A stretch of DNA of 64,000 bases from Marinobacter salinus (lineage in GTDB: Bacteria > Pseudomonadota > Gammaproteobacteria > Pseudomonadales > Oleiphilaceae): positions 3,348,001-3,412,000 of the forward strand of contig NZ_CP017715.1 of NCBI RefSeq assembly GCF_001854125.1. The letters are read 5' to 3'. Under the pieces are notes generated by a model. That model saw only the letters and a program-made list of their open reading frames with translations, was not told the DNA's origin and did no database searches. Below, piece by piece: positions 53,286 to 63,829 of the stretch. Each line of letters starts with the position of its first letter. The stretch's first letter is position 1. The translations under genes were made by a program, and so were the position numbers.

Positions 53286-56138
53286 TTATACGCTGTTTTC
53301 TGCGGCCGGACCAAGCGGCGGATTCTTGATCCGGGTAATCAGTTTGCTCAGTTCCCGTAACCACAACACGGAACTGGCAACAACGGTGCAAAAAAGCCAG
53401 TCGTGAAGACTGAGGCTAACGGTGGAAAACGCTTTCTGAAGAAACGGCAGATAGACCACCGACACTTGCAGGGCTATGGACAGCGCAGCCGCGCCCCAAA
53501 GCCAGGCATTGGAGAACAGTCCCTCGAAGGCGCTTTCTTCATCAGACCTTGAAGAGAACACAGTAAACAGAGAAAACAGCACCAGGGTTGTGAACGCCAT
53601 GGTCCGGGCATACTCGAGACTGCCATCGCCGGCCACCAGGCCGCCGGGGAGGGAAGCATCCAGCACAAACAGGGTGCCTGCTGCAGTTACGGTGCCCACA
53701 AAAATAATACCGGCCCACATCCTGCCCGTAATCACGCCCTCATCCCGGGGTCTTGGCGGATGAGTCATGGCGTCTGCCCCTCCCGGATCAAGGCCAAGAG
53801 CGAGGGCGGGCGCTCCATCGGTAACCATGTTGATCCACAGGATCTGAGTAGCCAGCAACGGCAGAGCGAGGCCACTGACGCTTTCAGTCAGCCCGATGGT
53901 GCCTGCCAGAACCACGCCAAAAAACATGGTCATTACCTCGCCAATGTTGGATGACAGCAGGTACCGGAGGAATTTGCGAATGTTGGCGAAGATGGTGCGG
54001 CCTTCCTCTACTGCTGCCACGATTGAGGCAAAGTTGTCGTCTGCGAGAATGATATCCGAAGCTTCTCGCGAGACGTCTGTTCCGCTGATGCCCATGGCAA
54101 TCCCGATATCGGCAGCCTTCAGGGCCGGCGCATCGTTCACACCATCTCCCGTCATGGCTACGATCGCCTTGTCTCTCTGCAGCGCACCGACGATTCGAAG
54201 CTTGTGCTCAGGATTTACCCGGGCATAGACTGACACTTCACGGACGGTCTGATAGAGCTCTTCATCCGGCATTCTGTCGATATCCGCACCGGATACTGCA
54301 CGGCCATCACTGCAGATCCCCAGCTCCCCGGCAATAACCGCCGCGGTGACCGGATGGTCCCCGGTGATCATCACGGGCCGGATTCCGGCAGCCTTGGCGC
54401 GGGTAACCGCTTGCTTCGCTTCTTCACGTGGCGGGTCAATCATGCCGACCAGCCCGACAAACACCAGATCCTCTTCCAGCGCCTCGTCGACATCGTCAGG
54501 CTCGAAGCTGTGAGCGGGTAACAGCTTGGCGGCGACGCCCAGGGTGCGCAGGGCTTCGCGGGCCAGTTGCTCGTTGGTCTGGAGGATTTCGGTCCGGCGC
54601 TCGGGGGTGAGTGGGCGGGTGGAATCGCCGACCCGCTCGCGGGTGCAGCGTCCCAGCAGGACATCGGGAGCGCCTTTGGTAAATACCTGGATGTGTTCCC
54701 GCTGCTGCCTGTCCGTATTGAGCGTCGACATCAGTTTCCGCTCCGACGAGAACGGCACCTCACCAACCCGCTCGTATCGGGCGTCCAGTATCTCTTCAGC
54801 CAGTCCCACCTTGCGAGCGGCGACGATCAGCGCCCCCTCGGTAGGATCGCCCTGGACGGTCCATTCGCCGCCCTCTTCCTGTAACTCCGCATTATTGGCG
54901 CGGTCGCCGACGGTCAGGGCGCGTTCGAGTTCCAGCCGCAGGGCCTGGTTAATTGTGTCTGCGCCATCGCCGTTGGAGGCACGATGGGCTGTGACCTCGC
55001 CAACTGGTTCATAGCCTGTGCCAGCCAGGGTGACCCGGCCGCTGGCAGTCACCACGGCCCGAACCGTCATCTCATTGCGGGTGAGGGTGCCGGTCTTGTC
55101 GGAGGCGATCACGTTGGCCGAACCCAGGGTCTCTACGGCCGCCAGGTGGCGGACAATGGCGTTGCGGCGTGCCATGCGCTGAACCCCGAGGGCAAGCACT
55201 GCGGTAACCACCGCTGGCAACCCTTCTGGCACGGCCGCGACTGCCAGTGCGACGCCAAGGATCAGGACATCGAATATGGCAGAGAAGCCGCTGATGTGCT
55301 CCAGCAGAATAATAGTTGCGATCATCACCACTGCGATGGCGACCACCACCAGTCCCAGCAGCTTACCTACCCGGGCAAGATCCTGCTGCAACGGGGTGGT
55401 TTCGGGTGGAGCCTGGTCCAGCATGCCGGCAATCTGCCCCATCTGGGTTCGCATGCCGGTGGCGGTCACAACGGCGGTGCCGCGGCCGTAGGTGACGGCA
55501 GTGCCGCTGAAAACCATGTTCTGGCGGTCGCCAATGGCCGCTTCGCCGACGATGGTTTCCGGTTCCTTGGCTTCGGGCAGACTTTCGCCAGTGAGAGCGG
55601 CTTCGGAGGTTTGCAGGGCAACGGAATGGATCAGACGGGCGTCGGCAGGAATGGTATCGCCTTCTTCCATCAGGATGATGTCACCTGCAACGACATTACT
55701 GGCCGGTATGCTGCGCTGTTCGCCATCCCGGATCACCAGAGCCTTGGCGGCAGCCATCCGACGTAGCGCTGCAACGGCCTGCTCTGCCCGTGCCTGCTGG
55801 ACATAGCCCATGCCGGCGTTGAGCAGCACAATGGCCAGGATCGCAATGGCTTCGTAAGGCAAATCCGAATCCCGCTCAAACAGCCAGAGTGCCATCGATA
55901 CGCCGGCCGCGACCAGCAGCAGGATGACCAGGGTGTCTGTGAACTGGGCGAGCAGTTTTCGCCAGCCGGGAACCGGCTTGACGGTGGTCAGTTCATTAGG
56001 GCCGTCACGTTCCAGGCGGGCTTTGGCTTCATTGTCTCCAAGGCCTTGATGCTCGTTGCTTCCCAACGCGTTGACGACGGCGCCCGGAGATAACCGGTAG
56101 GGCGCCATCTGCTCTTGGGGTGTTGGTTTACTGGCCAT
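53286..56138 (-). CDS. Cation-transporting P-type ATPase, calcium type (P2)
   Basis: A 950-residue P-type ATPase. Phosphorylation motif DKTGTLT is at about 349-355, the actuator TGES at about 187 and the hinge TGDGVNDAPAL at about 655. PEGLPA in helix 4 and NMVTDG in helix 6 are typical of Ca2+-transporting P2A pumps. An N-terminal cation-ATPase domain (about 10-80) precedes ten membrane helices. It should expel Ca2+ or Mn2+. AAGGAT lies upstream of the ATG. Confidence 0.92.
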   Translation of the reverse strand: MASKPTPQEQMAPYRLSPGAVVNALGSNEHQGLGDNEAKARLERDGPNELTTVKPVPGWRKLLAQFTDTLVILLLVAAGVSMALWLFERDSDLPYEAIAILAIVLLNAGMGYVQQARAEQAVAALRRMAAAKALVIRDGEQRSIPASNVVAGDIILMEEGDTIPADARLIHSVALQTSEAALTGESLPEAKEPETIVGEAAIGDRQNMVFSGTAVTYGRGTAVVTATGMRTQMGQIAGMLDQAPPETTPLQQDLARVGKLLGLVVVAIAVVMIATIILLEHISGFSAIFDVLILGVALAVAAVPEGLPAVVTAVLALGVQRMARRNAIVRHLAAVETLGSANVIASDKTGTLTRNEMTVRAVVTASGRVTLAGTGYEPVGEVTAHRASNGDGADTINQALRLELERALTVGDRANNAELQEEGGEWTVQGDPTEGALIVAARKVGLAEEILDARYERVGEVPFSSERKLMSTLNTDRQQREHIQVFTKGAPDVLLGRCTRERVGDSTRPLTPERRTEILQTNEQLAREALRTLGVAAKLLPAHSFEPDDVDEALEEDLVFVGLVGMIDPPREEAKQAVTRAKAAGIRPVMITGDHPVTAAVIAGELGICSDGRAVSGADIDRMPDEELYQTVREVSVYARVNPEHKLRIVGALQRDKAIVAMTGDGVNDAPALKAADIGIAMGISGTDVSREASDIILADDNFASIVAAVEEGRTIFANIRKFLRYLLSSNIGEVMTMFFGVVLAGTIGLTESVSGLALPLLATQILWINMVTDGAPALALGLDPGGADAMTHPPRPRDEGVITGRMWAGIIFVGTVTAAGTLFVLDASLPGGLVAGDGSLEYARTMAFTTLVLFSLFTVFSSRSDEESAFEGLFSNAWLWGAAALSIALQVSVVYLPFLQKAFSTVSLSLHDWLFCTVVASSVLWLRELSKLITRIKNPPLGPAAENSV

Positions 56139-56214
56139 GTTTGTCGATCCTTGTGAAACAGAGGGTCACAAGGATCATTGTAGACAGAAGTAATGTCCGG
56201 AAAGGCGATCTGTA

Positions 56215-56946
56215 TCAGGAATCGGAGGTATCGCTGCCAACCTGTAAACCACGGGCCTTGAGCCGGTAAAACTCCTCAATCACACCTGCCATGGCGTCCG
56301 GGCAGTAGGGCCGAAGGCTGCCAAGGATCAGGCGTTTGGCGACGTCACCCACTGGCTTTCCGTCAGTCATCAGCCGGTATTCAAGGGTGACGTTTCCCCG
56401 CTTGCCAGCAGGTTCCAGGTCGGCTTTGTGCAACTCCAGCTCAGAGGAAGGGATGTCCAGGCTGTCCAGGGCCAGGCTCATGCTCTCGTACATCACCATG
56501 GGGCGGTCGGGATTGAACATCACGCCTCGGGACTCCATGAGTGGCTTGAGAGTATGGGGAAAATTCTTGCCGGAGGCGGCTACGTAGCTGCGGGTAAAGT
56601 CCTCAATGGCTTTTTCGTCCAGAGTCTTTTCACCACTCCGGCTAACTTCGAGGTAGACCTTTCCGGCCTGGTCGCATACCTCAATGGTTCCGTCTTCGCT
56701 TTCCTGGAACTCCAGAGGAACACCGTCACCGAGCAGACTGCGGAACTTGAAAGTCATGTTCTCCGACAGCCCGAAACGGGACAGGATAACCGCGAACAAC
56801 AGGTCTCCCGGCACGCAAAAGCGTCGCGCCTCCGGATCGTGGATGGGATTGAAGTCCCCGGCGATTTCCTTGGCAAACCGGCTGGCCTGGTGTGCAGTAA
56901 TATATACACACCCGTCCTGGATGGAGTAGAAACGATCTAGAAACAT
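56215..56946 (-). CDS. DUF3581 family protein
   Basis: A 243-residue protein, FYSIQDGCVYITAHQASRFAKEIAGDFNPIHDPEARRFCVPGDLLFAVIL, a start typical of DUF3581. The DFNPIHD segment recalls hot-dog-fold hydratases (MaoC-like), so it could bind an acyl-thioester. No signal peptide. It is separate from the ATPase by 76 bases and is divergent from ahpF. Confidence 0.85.
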   Translation of the reverse strand: MFLDRFYSIQDGCVYITAHQASRFAKEIAGDFNPIHDPEARRFCVPGDLLFAVILSRFGLSENMTFKFRSLLGDGVPLEFQESEDGTIEVCDQAGKVYLEVSRSGEKTLDEKAIEDFTRSYVAASGKNFPHTLKPLMESRGVMFNPDRPMVMYESMSLALDSLDIPSSELELHKADLEPAGKRGNVTLEYRLMTDGKPVGDVAKRLILGSLRPYCPDAMAGVIEEFYRLKARGLQVGSDTSDS

Positions 56947-57205
56947 GCTTTGCCTATTCTGAGTGCAACGGATTAGGTTGTGACGCCTTACACCATGGTA
57001 CTTGGCAGCAGCGCGAATGGATATGCGCTATTGGTCCAGCGATTGTCCGGGATAAGGGTCGGCGTATAGCAAAGGCCTATCAAACACTTTGGGTCAATTA
57101 ATTTGAGCATTTTATTACCACCCCGTATCGTTCAGTCATCTTCGAATCATAGTTCGTTTTGAACTCAGACATTCCGTATTAAGACATCTCAAGGGGAAAC
57201 GCAGT

Positions 57206-58792
57206 ATGTTGGATGCCAGTATCAAGGAACAGTTGAAAGCCTACATGGAAAAGCTGCAGCAGCCGATTGAGCTGGTTGCAGCCTACGACGACGGTGATAA
57301 ATCCCAGGAGCTGAAGCAGCTGCTTGAAGAGCTTGAGCCGATGTCGGACAAGATCAGCCTTCGCACAGAAGAGGCTCAGGACGTTCGTCGCCCGTCTTTT
57401 GCTATCAATCGTGTTGGCTCCGATATCGGTGTCCGCTTCGCTGGCATTCCCATGGGCCATGAGTTTACGTCTCTGGTGCTGGCCCTGTTGCAGGTGGGCG
57501 GCCACCCGTCCAAGGCGTCTCAGGACGTGATTGAACAGATCCAGTCACTGGAGGGAGATTTCGAGTTCGAAACCTACTTCTCCCTGTCCTGCCAGAACTG
57601 TCCGGATGTGGTTCAGGCGCTGAACCTGATGAGCGTGTTGAACCCGAACGTCAAGCACACGTCCATCGACGGCGCGCTGTTCCAGGACGAAGTGGAAAAA
57701 CGGGAAGTGATGGCTGTGCCCAGCGTTTACCTGAATGGTGAGCCCTGGGGCCAGGGCCGAATGACGATAGAAGAGATTGCGGCCAGGCTCGACACGAAAT
57801 CCGACGAGAAAGAGGCAGAGAAGATCAACCAGAAGGATGACTTTGAAGTCCTGGTAATCGGTGGTGGTCCGGCGGGTTCCGCAGCGGCTATCTACGCCGC
57901 TCGCAAGGGCATTGCAACCGGTATAGCCGCTGAGCGCTTCGGTGGCCAGGTGGCCGACACCATGGGTATAGAGAACCTGATCTCCGTGCCCTACACTGAA
58001 GGGCCGAAGCTGGTGGCTGCGATGGAACAGCACGTTAAAGAGTACGACGTGGACATCATGAACATGCAGCGTGCCGAGAAACTGATTCCGGCGGCCAAAA
58101 CCGGCGGCCTGCATGAAGTGCGTCTGGCGAATGGCGCGTCGTTGAAGTCGCGTACGCTTGTGCTTTCCACCGGTGCCCGCTGGCGCCAGATGGGCGTTCC
58201 AGGCGAGGAAGAATACCGGAACAAGGGTGTGGCCTACTGCCCCCACTGTGACGGCCCGTTGTTCAAAGGGAAGCGGGTATCCGTGATCGGCGGTGGTAAC
58301 TCGGGTGTTGAAGCGGCGATCGACCTGGCTGGCATTGTTGGTCACGTAACACTGATCGAATTCGGTGCGGAGATGCGTGCCGACGAGGTTCTTCAGAAGA
58401 AGCTCCGGAGCCTCAAGAACGTAGAGATCATTACGTCTGGCCAGACGACCGAGATTACCGGTGAAAATGGTAAGGTCAGCGGTCTTAACTATAAGGATCG
58501 CACCACCGGTGAAGAGCACCATGTCGCCCTTGAAGGGGTGTTCGTCCAGATTGGCCTGGTTCCGAATACAGAGTGGTTGAAAGGCGATATCGAGCTGAGC
58601 CAGCACGGCGAGATCATCGTTAACGAGCGCAACGAGACATCCATTCCGGGAATTTTCGCTGCTGGCGACGCAACCACGGTGCCTTACAAGCAGATCGTGA
58701 TCTCCATGGGCGAGGGTTCAAAGGCCGCGCTGAGTGCCTTCGACTTCCTGATCCGGAACTCTGTGGAAGAGGACGAAGAACAGGCGGCCTGA
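57206..58792 (+). CDS. ahpF: Alkyl hydroperoxide reductase F
   Basis: A 528-residue NADH:AhpC flavoprotein disulfide reductase. Two N-terminal thioredoxin-like folds (about 1-200) carry the CQNC redox pair at about 130-133. The FAD domain follows ([21 protein letters not shown] at about 215) with the second redox pair CPHC at about 348-351, and NAD motif [12 protein letters not shown]. It recycles AhpC. AAGGGGA precedes the ATG. The 259-base gap from DUF3581 is AT-rich and likely holds the promoter. Confidence 0.96.
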   Translation: MLDASIKEQLKAYMEKLQQPIELVAAYDDGDKSQELKQLLEELEPMSDKISLRTEEAQDVRRPSFAINRVGSDIGVRFAGIPMGHEFTSLVLALLQVGGHPSKASQDVIEQIQSLEGDFEFETYFSLSCQNCPDVVQALNLMSVLNPNVKHTSIDGALFQDEVEKREVMAVPSVYLNGEPWGQGRMTIEEIAARLDTKSDEKEAEKINQKDDFEVLVIGGGPAGSAAAIYAARKGIATGIAAERFGGQVADTMGIENLISVPYTEGPKLVAAMEQHVKEYDVDIMNMQRAEKLIPAAKTGGLHEVRLANGASLKSRTLVLSTGARWRQMGVPGEEEYRNKGVAYCPHCDGPLFKGKRVSVIGGGNSGVEAAIDLAGIVGHVTLIEFGAEMRADEVLQKKLRSLKNVEIITSGQTTEITGENGKVSGLNYKDRTTGEEHHVALEGVFVQIGLVPNTEWLKGDIELSQHGEIIVNERNETSIPGIFAAGDATTVPYKQIVISMGEGSKAALSAFDFLIRNSVEEDEEQAA

Positions 58793-58841
58793 CATGAGTC
58801 GTTGAGAATTCTGACCCTGATGAGAGGGGTTAGACAAGCGA

Positions 58842-58867
58842 AGGCACCGGAGCAATCCGGTGCCTTT
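58842..58867 (+). terminator. Rho-independent terminator after ahpF
   Basis: AGGCACCGG and CCGGTGCC pair with a six-base loop, followed by six T. It ends the ahpF transcript. Confidence 0.9.
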
Positions 58868-59032
58868 TTTGTGCAACATCCCAGAGCCGGTGACTGCCTG
58901 GTCAGTCGGGACTGAGTCCGATGACCAAAAGGTTTAATAAGGTTTTTCTGGCTACATTGTCATGGTCTTGCCATAATCGGGGTGTGTATAAAAAATAGCC
59001 ATTTTTGCTCGATACGGACCCACGCCTTCCCC

Positions 59033-59791
59033 ATGAAATGCGCAGCTCTCTGTCTGATCACCGCTTTGCTGTGTTCCCTCCCGCCCGTTAGCTATGCCAA
59101 TTCGGTAGAGCCCATTCGTGTGGCTGTCCCCGATATCTCCAGCCTGCTGACCGAGAATCAGGACGGCGTTTACCAGAGAATCATGAGGCGCGCCCTTCAG
59201 GCCCTGGACACTGAAATTCAGGAGTCCTTCTATCCCTACAAACGGACCATGCTGGCTTTCAAATATGGTGAGGCAGACTGTGTTTATTCTTTTACGGAAG
59301 TGCTCGAAGGTCAACTGGGTGAAGAGGCGATCATTGCCAGTTTTCCACTGGGAAAGTTCAGCTATTACCTTTTCGCCCTCAAAGGAAAAGCACTTCCCTT
59401 ATCCCTTGCGGGACTTGAGGGGCAACAGGTTGGGGCAGTAATGGGACACGAGACTTATCTGGATACTGTCCTTGACGGGCATGACATCGACGTCAACTGG
59501 TCAAGAAATGATGCCCTGAATGTCGCCATGCTTGAGCACGGGCGCTTTGATTACATGATTGCGGCCATTCCAGATATCCGGCCACACCTGGATAAGCTTT
59601 CTTATGCCCCGGAACAGCCATTGCTGGAGAGTTTCGACCGGCTTACCTGCCATAACACGGAGCGTAACCGTGCGTTTTTGCAGGCTTTGTCCGGGGAGTT
59701 GAGACGACTCAAGGGGGCTGGCGACTATCAGGAGATCGCCGGCCCGCTGTACTTGGACTTCGACAGCAATGCGGTCATGGGCAAGCGCTAA
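59033..59791 (+). CDS. Periplasmic solute-binding-like protein
   Basis: A 252-residue exported protein with signal peptide MKCAALCLITALLCSLPPVSYA and a type 2 periplasmic-binding fold (QDGVYQRIMRRALQALD, YPYKRTMLAFKYGEADCVYSF, LEHGRFDYMIAAIPD). It is similar in type to the protein at 41347. There are no permease genes nearby. The ATG is chosen because an in-frame reading from 58982 would lack a signal peptide. Confidence 0.82.
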   Translation: MKCAALCLITALLCSLPPVSYANSVEPIRVAVPDISSLLTENQDGVYQRIMRRALQALDTEIQESFYPYKRTMLAFKYGEADCVYSFTEVLEGQLGEEAIIASFPLGKFSYYLFALKGKALPLSLAGLEGQQVGAVMGHETYLDTVLDGHDIDVNWSRNDALNVAMLEHGRFDYMIAAIPDIRPHLDKLSYAPEQPLLESFDRLTCHNTERNRAFLQALSGELRRLKGAGDYQEIAGPLYLDFDSNAVMGKR

Positions 59792-59846
59792 GCATTCAGT
59801 CAGGGCGCCGCTTCCGGGCTTTTCCGGATGAGTCGGGTGTCGGCTT

Positions 59847-60509
59847 TTACTTGAGGTCCTCCTCAAGGCTGCCGTCAAAATGTTGTTCTTTTTCTTGGTC
59901 CGGAAACAGGTGGCTGTATGCAGCACGGACGCCGGCGACGATAAAATCATGGGGTACGTCGTCGAACAGGCCATGGTCATTGACGTATTCCATGTGTGCT
60001 TGCCCGGATTCGGTGTATTCCTGAAACACGGAATCGTGGACACCGTCGAACTCCAGTGGTTCCACCTTCATCATTTCGCACAATTGCCTGTTAAAGGCCG
60101 GTGTCGCTTTTACCCATTCCCCGTTCAGATACAGCTCGATAAAGCCATGCATACGGAAAATGTCTGACTGAAGCCATTCGATCAGTTTCGGGCTGGACAG
60201 ATGATTGCGCACGTCGGCCAGACCGAGCCGGCTCGGAATGCCGATGGATCGAGCCGCGGCACCGAGCAGTACCGCCTTGGGGATGCAGTAGGTTTCACCG
60301 TTGGTCAGTGCATAACTGGCGCTGAAGGTCCTGGGGTCGGTCCGGAACACATAGGGGTTGTAGCTCACGCTGTCCCGTACAGCCAGATAAAGGACTTTCG
60401 CCTGCTCAACAGGATCGTCGGGCACGCCAGTCAATTGCCTGGCAATCCACGCTTTAAGCTCGGGTTGCTCATAGTCAAAGAATGCGGTGGGCTGGAGATA
60501 GCGTTCCAT
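59847..60509 (-). CDS. Transglutaminase-like cysteine protease domain protein
   Basis: A 220-residue protein with a transglutaminase-like fold. The catalytic cysteine lies in ALTNGETYCIPKAVLLGAAARSIGIPSRLG (about 99) and a histidine in RMHGFIELYLNGEWVKATPAFN, where the usual final aspartate before proline is replaced by T/A, so activity is uncertain. It has no signal peptide. Relatives in this group are cytoplasmic and largely uncharacterised. Confidence 0.85.
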   Translation of the reverse strand: MERYLQPTAFFDYEQPELKAWIARQLTGVPDDPVEQAKVLYLAVRDSVSYNPYVFRTDPRTFSASYALTNGETYCIPKAVLLGAAARSIGIPSRLGLADVRNHLSSPKLIEWLQSDIFRMHGFIELYLNGEWVKATPAFNRQLCEMMKVEPLEFDGVHDSVFQEYTESGQAHMEYVNDHGLFDDVPHDFIVAGVRAAYSHLFPDQEKEQHFDGSLEEDLK

Positions 60510-60621
60510 AGTGATGGCTCAGAGTCGTGGCATGAGGCTTTGATCGTCGCTAATTAGCAAGCTACAGGCAATGACGATATCCGCCACAATCACTGTCGAA
60601 ATTGCTCAAACCAGGCCCTGT

Positions 60622-61362
60622 TTATTGGCTCCGCATTAATTCATAGGTGCACATATTGACTGCAGAGGCCAGGTTCAGGGACTCGATCTCACCCCGTCCC
60701 TGAATGCTATAGGCTGTTGCCGCTAAATGACTGAGGGCCTCTGCCGGCACTCCACGGGCCTCATTTCCGAACAGGTAGCAGTCGTGTTGATGAAACGCTG
60801 GTGAGGTCAGTGGTGCGCCGTTGAGGTCCAGGCAGGCAATGCGGGCGTAGCGGCTGGCCAGGTTATCCAGGCTTATATCGGTTTCCAGGGGTACATGAAA
60901 AATCGCGCCCATACTGGCACGCACTACTTTCGGGTTGTAAGGGTCGACACTGCCGGGGCTCAGTAAACAGCGGAAGCCGCCGAACCAGGCCAGAGTCCGT
61001 AAAATGGTACCAAGATTGCCAGGGTCCTGAACTTCGTGCAGGTAAATGGCCTTTTCGTCCGGAACCGAAGTAGCCTCAACATTATTAGCCGGCACTGGCA
61101 TAGGCACGACCGCCAGAATGCCCTGTGGGGTTCGGGTGTCGGCCAGTTGTGCCATCTGACGGTCATTGATGAGGTGGACTCTGAACGGGCTCTGCCAGTG
61201 CTCATAGGCAGGGGTAACGTAGATCTCAGCTTGCCTCAGTGCCGGCTGACGAGTTGCCGCTTTTTGCAGCTCCAGTATCAGATGTTCACCCTCCACCAGG
61301 TAATGCCCCAGCGTCTGGCGGTATTTTTTCTGGTGCAGTTTTTTGATGTCGTCCAGCTTCAC
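60622..61362 (-). CDS. TrmH/SpoU-family RNA 2'-O-methyltransferase
   Basis: A 246-residue SPOUT methyltransferase. The N-terminal substrate-binding domain (about 1-90) precedes the knotted domain, with LHEVQDPGNLGTILRTLAWFG, LFGNEARGVP and IESLNLASAVNMCTYEL. It methylates rRNA or tRNA ribose at a position that cannot be told. Its start overlaps the end of the FAD oxidoreductase gene by 4 bases (ATGA), so they are co-translated. Confidence 0.92.
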   Translation of the reverse strand: MKLDDIKKLHQKKYRQTLGHYLVEGEHLILELQKAATRQPALRQAEIYVTPAYEHWQSPFRVHLINDRQMAQLADTRTPQGILAVVPMPVPANNVEATSVPDEKAIYLHEVQDPGNLGTILRTLAWFGGFRCLLSPGSVDPYNPKVVRASMGAIFHVPLETDISLDNLASRYARIACLDLNGAPLTSPAFHQHDCYLFGNEARGVPAEALSHLAATAYSIQGRGEIESLNLASAVNMCTYELMRSQ

Positions 61363-62996
61363 GAGGGTTGCCCGCCGGTGTTTTCACAATCATCCAGCAT
61401 GGCCTGGGCCAGTGCTTCGGCGACCTTGATGCCATCCACTCCGGCCGAAAGAATGCCGCCGGCATAACCGGCACCTTCGCCGGCCGGGTATAGCCCTCTG
61501 GTATTGAGGCTTTGCAGGCTGTTGCGATCCCGGGTGATGCGCACCGGCGAGGAGGTGCGGGTTTCGATACCTGTCAGGACTGCATCGTCGCGGTTATAGC
61601 CGCGTATCTGCTTGCCAAACGCGGGCAGGGCTTCGCGGATGGCTTCGATGGCATAGGCCGGAAGGGAGGGCGCCAGGTCGCACAGTTTGATGCCCGGTTT
61701 GTATGAGGGTTCAACCTTGCCCAGTTCGGTGGACGCCTTGCCTTTGATGAAATCTCCCACCAGCTGGGCGGGTGCGCAGTAATCGCTGCCGCCGAGGCGA
61801 TAGGCATCGGATTCCAGCTTTTCCTGAAGCTCCACACCGGCAAGCGGGCCGCCCGGGAAATCCTGTTCCGGATGGATGGCCACAACGATGCCAGCGTTGG
61901 CATTGCGCTCGTTACGGGAATACTGGCTCATGCCGTTGGTGACCACTCGCTCCGGTTCGGAGGTTGCGGCTACGACAGTACCGCCCGGGCACATACAGAA
62001 GCTATAAACCGCGCGGCCGTTGCTGGCGTGATAGACCAGTTTGTAGTCCGCCGCACCCAGGGCGGGATGGCCGGCGTATTTGCCGAGGCGGGCCTTGTCG
62101 ACCAGCGACTGGGGATGCTCGATGCGAAAACCAATGGCGAACGGCTTGGCCTCAATAAAAACGCCGTCCCGTTGCAGCATGCGGAAGGTTTCCCGTGCGC
62201 TGTGCCCAAGCGCCAGCACCACATAACGGCTGTCGATGCGTTCACCACCGGCCAGTTCCACACCTTCGATGCGCTCATCACGGATGTGCAGGTCGGTCAC
62301 TTTGCTTTCAAAGCGGATTTCCCCGCCGAGCCGGATGATTTCCTCACGCATGGTGGCAACGACGCCGGTCAGACGGAAGGTACCGATGTGAGGTTTGCTG
62401 ACATACAGAATCTCCTCCGGCGCGCCGGCCCGGACAAACTCGTGCATGACCTTCCGACCGTAAAACTTCGGATCCTTGATCTGGCTGTACAGCTTGCCAT
62501 CGGAGAACAGACCGGCACCGCCTTCACCAAACTGCACGTTGGACTCGGGCGACAGCTTTTTTTTGCGCCACAACGCCCAGGTGTCCCGGGTGCGACGGCG
62601 GACGTCCTTGCCCCGCTCCAGGACGATGGGCCGGAATCCCATCTGCGCGAGCAGCAGGGCGGCAAACAGGCCGCAGGGACCGAAGCCGATAACGACAGGG
62701 CGTTCGGTGAGGTTGGCCGGTGCCTGCGCGACAGGATGGTAGCTCGTGTCCGGGGCCGGTCGCACGTGGTTGTCTTGCTCAAAGCGGGCAAGAATATCCG
62801 CTTCATCGCGTGCATTGAGGTCGATGATATAAACGAACTTGATCTCGGTGTTCTTCTTGCGGGCATCGTAGCTGCGCTTGAATACAGTGAAATCGATCAG
62901 GTCTGCGTCAGCTATCTGCAGCCGTTCAACAATGGCGGTTCGCAGTGCGCTGTCAGAATGGTCCAGTGGCAGGGCGAGTTCGGTAAGGCGGATCAT
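61359..62996 (-). CDS. FAD-dependent oxidoreductase (COG2509-like)
   Basis: A 545-residue NAD(P)/FAD-dependent protein. The N-terminal RNA-binding-like domain (about 1-80) is followed by the FAD motif VIGFGPCGLFAALLLAQMGFRPIVLERG (about 100-125). The C-terminal GEGAGYAGGILSAGVDGIKVAEALA binds the FAD end. The start at 62996 is chosen; further upstream starts are unsupported. Proteins of this type are uncharacterised dehydrogenases; the RNA methyltransferase partner suggests a link with RNA modification. Confidence 0.88.
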   Translation of the reverse strand: MIRLTELALPLDHSDSALRTAIVERLQIADADLIDFTVFKRSYDARKKNTEIKFVYIIDLNARDEADILARFEQDNHVRPAPDTSYHPVAQAPANLTERPVVIGFGPCGLFAALLLAQMGFRPIVLERGKDVRRRTRDTWALWRKKKLSPESNVQFGEGGAGLFSDGKLYSQIKDPKFYGRKVMHEFVRAGAPEEILYVSKPHIGTFRLTGVVATMREEIIRLGGEIRFESKVTDLHIRDERIEGVELAGGERIDSRYVVLALGHSARETFRMLQRDGVFIEAKPFAIGFRIEHPQSLVDKARLGKYAGHPALGAADYKLVYHASNGRAVYSFCMCPGGTVVAATSEPERVVTNGMSQYSRNERNANAGIVVAIHPEQDFPGGPLAGVELQEKLESDAYRLGGSDYCAPAQLVGDFIKGKASTELGKVEPSYKPGIKLCDLAPSLPAYAIEAIREALPAFGKQIRGYNRDDAVLTGIETRTSSPVRITRDRNSLQSLNTRGLYPAGEGAGYAGGILSAGVDGIKVAEALAQAMLDDCENTGGQPS

Positions 62997-63175
62997 GGTC
63001 TGTCCTGCCCGTAAGCCCACCATGCAAAGTGCTGGCTGAAGCTGCCGGGTGAAAAATTCGGGTGAATAAAAGTGATGTGATTGTACGTGCGCCCGCGCCC
63101 GTTGTCAGGACTTTGCCGCCCGAGGGTGCGACACGTACAATAACGGTCCGACATCTTCCCCATTGATGAGTTCCT

Positions 63176-63796
63176 ATGGCCCGATCCAAAAGCAGTAACC
63201 GCTGGCTTGAAGAGCATGTGAACGACCCCTTCGTGAAACAGGCGCAGGTGGACGGGTACCGCTCCCGTGCCAGTTACAAGCTCCTGGAGATCAGCAAGAA
63301 GGACCGGCTGATTCATCCTAACATGGTGGTTATGGACCTGGGCTCAGCGCCCGGAGGCTGGTCCCAGGTGGCCGCAAATCTGGTGGGACACAATGGCCGG
63401 GTTATCGCTTCTGACATCCTGCAAATGGACCAGGTTGCAGGTGTAGAGTTTATTCAGGGTGATTTCACCGAGAACGACGTCTTCGACGCTATCATGGAGA
63501 CATTGGGGGGGACCCCGGTGGACGTAGTGATTTCTGACATGGCGCCAAACATCAGCGGTGTCACCGTTGCCGACCAGGCAGCCTCCATGTATCTGGTGGA
63601 ACTGGCTCTGGACATGGCCTGCCAGGTGCTCAAGCCAAAAGGCAGTTTCCTGGCCAAGGTCTTTCAGGGCGAGGGCTACGACGAGTATCTGAAGTCGGTA
63701 AGGGCGGTATTCGACAAGGTGGTTGTGCGCAAGCCGGATTCCTCCCGCGCCCGCTCCCGGGAAGTCTACATTGTAGGCAAAGGGTTCAAGGGCTGA
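63176..63796 (+). CDS. rlmE: 23S rRNA (uridine-2552-2'-O)-methyltransferase
   Basis: A 206-residue RrmJ/FtsJ family enzyme. SAM motif [15 protein letters not shown] is at about 56-70. The catalytic K-D-K-E set is present: SYKLLEI (lysine, about 37), SDMAPNISG (aspartate), FLAKVFQG (lysine) and SREVYIV (glutamate). It methylates U2552 of 23S rRNA in the 50S subunit. It is divergent from the FAD oxidoreductase gene. Confidence 0.96.
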   Translation: MARSKSSNRWLEEHVNDPFVKQAQVDGYRSRASYKLLEISKKDRLIHPNMVVMDLGSAPGGWSQVAANLVGHNGRVIASDILQMDQVAGVEFIQGDFTENDVFDAIMETLGGTPVDVVISDMAPNISGVTVADQAASMYLVELALDMACQVLKPKGSFLAKVFQGEGYDEYLKSVRAVFDKVVVRKPDSSRARSREVYIVGKGFKG

Positions 63797-63808
63797 CTCT
63801 ATTGATCC

Positions 63809-63829
63809 GAAGGCGCCTCAGACGCCTTC
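63809..63829. terminator. Possible bidirectional hairpin after rlmE
   Basis: GAAGGCG pairs with CGCCTTC over a seven-base loop. It overlaps the stop of the convergent deacetylase gene and has no T-run, so termination is uncertain. Confidence 0.4.

Noticed and set aside
61872..63014. A 380-codon frame opposite the FAD oxidoreductase gene
   Set aside because: Antisense shadow of a well-supported gene, with no family features.
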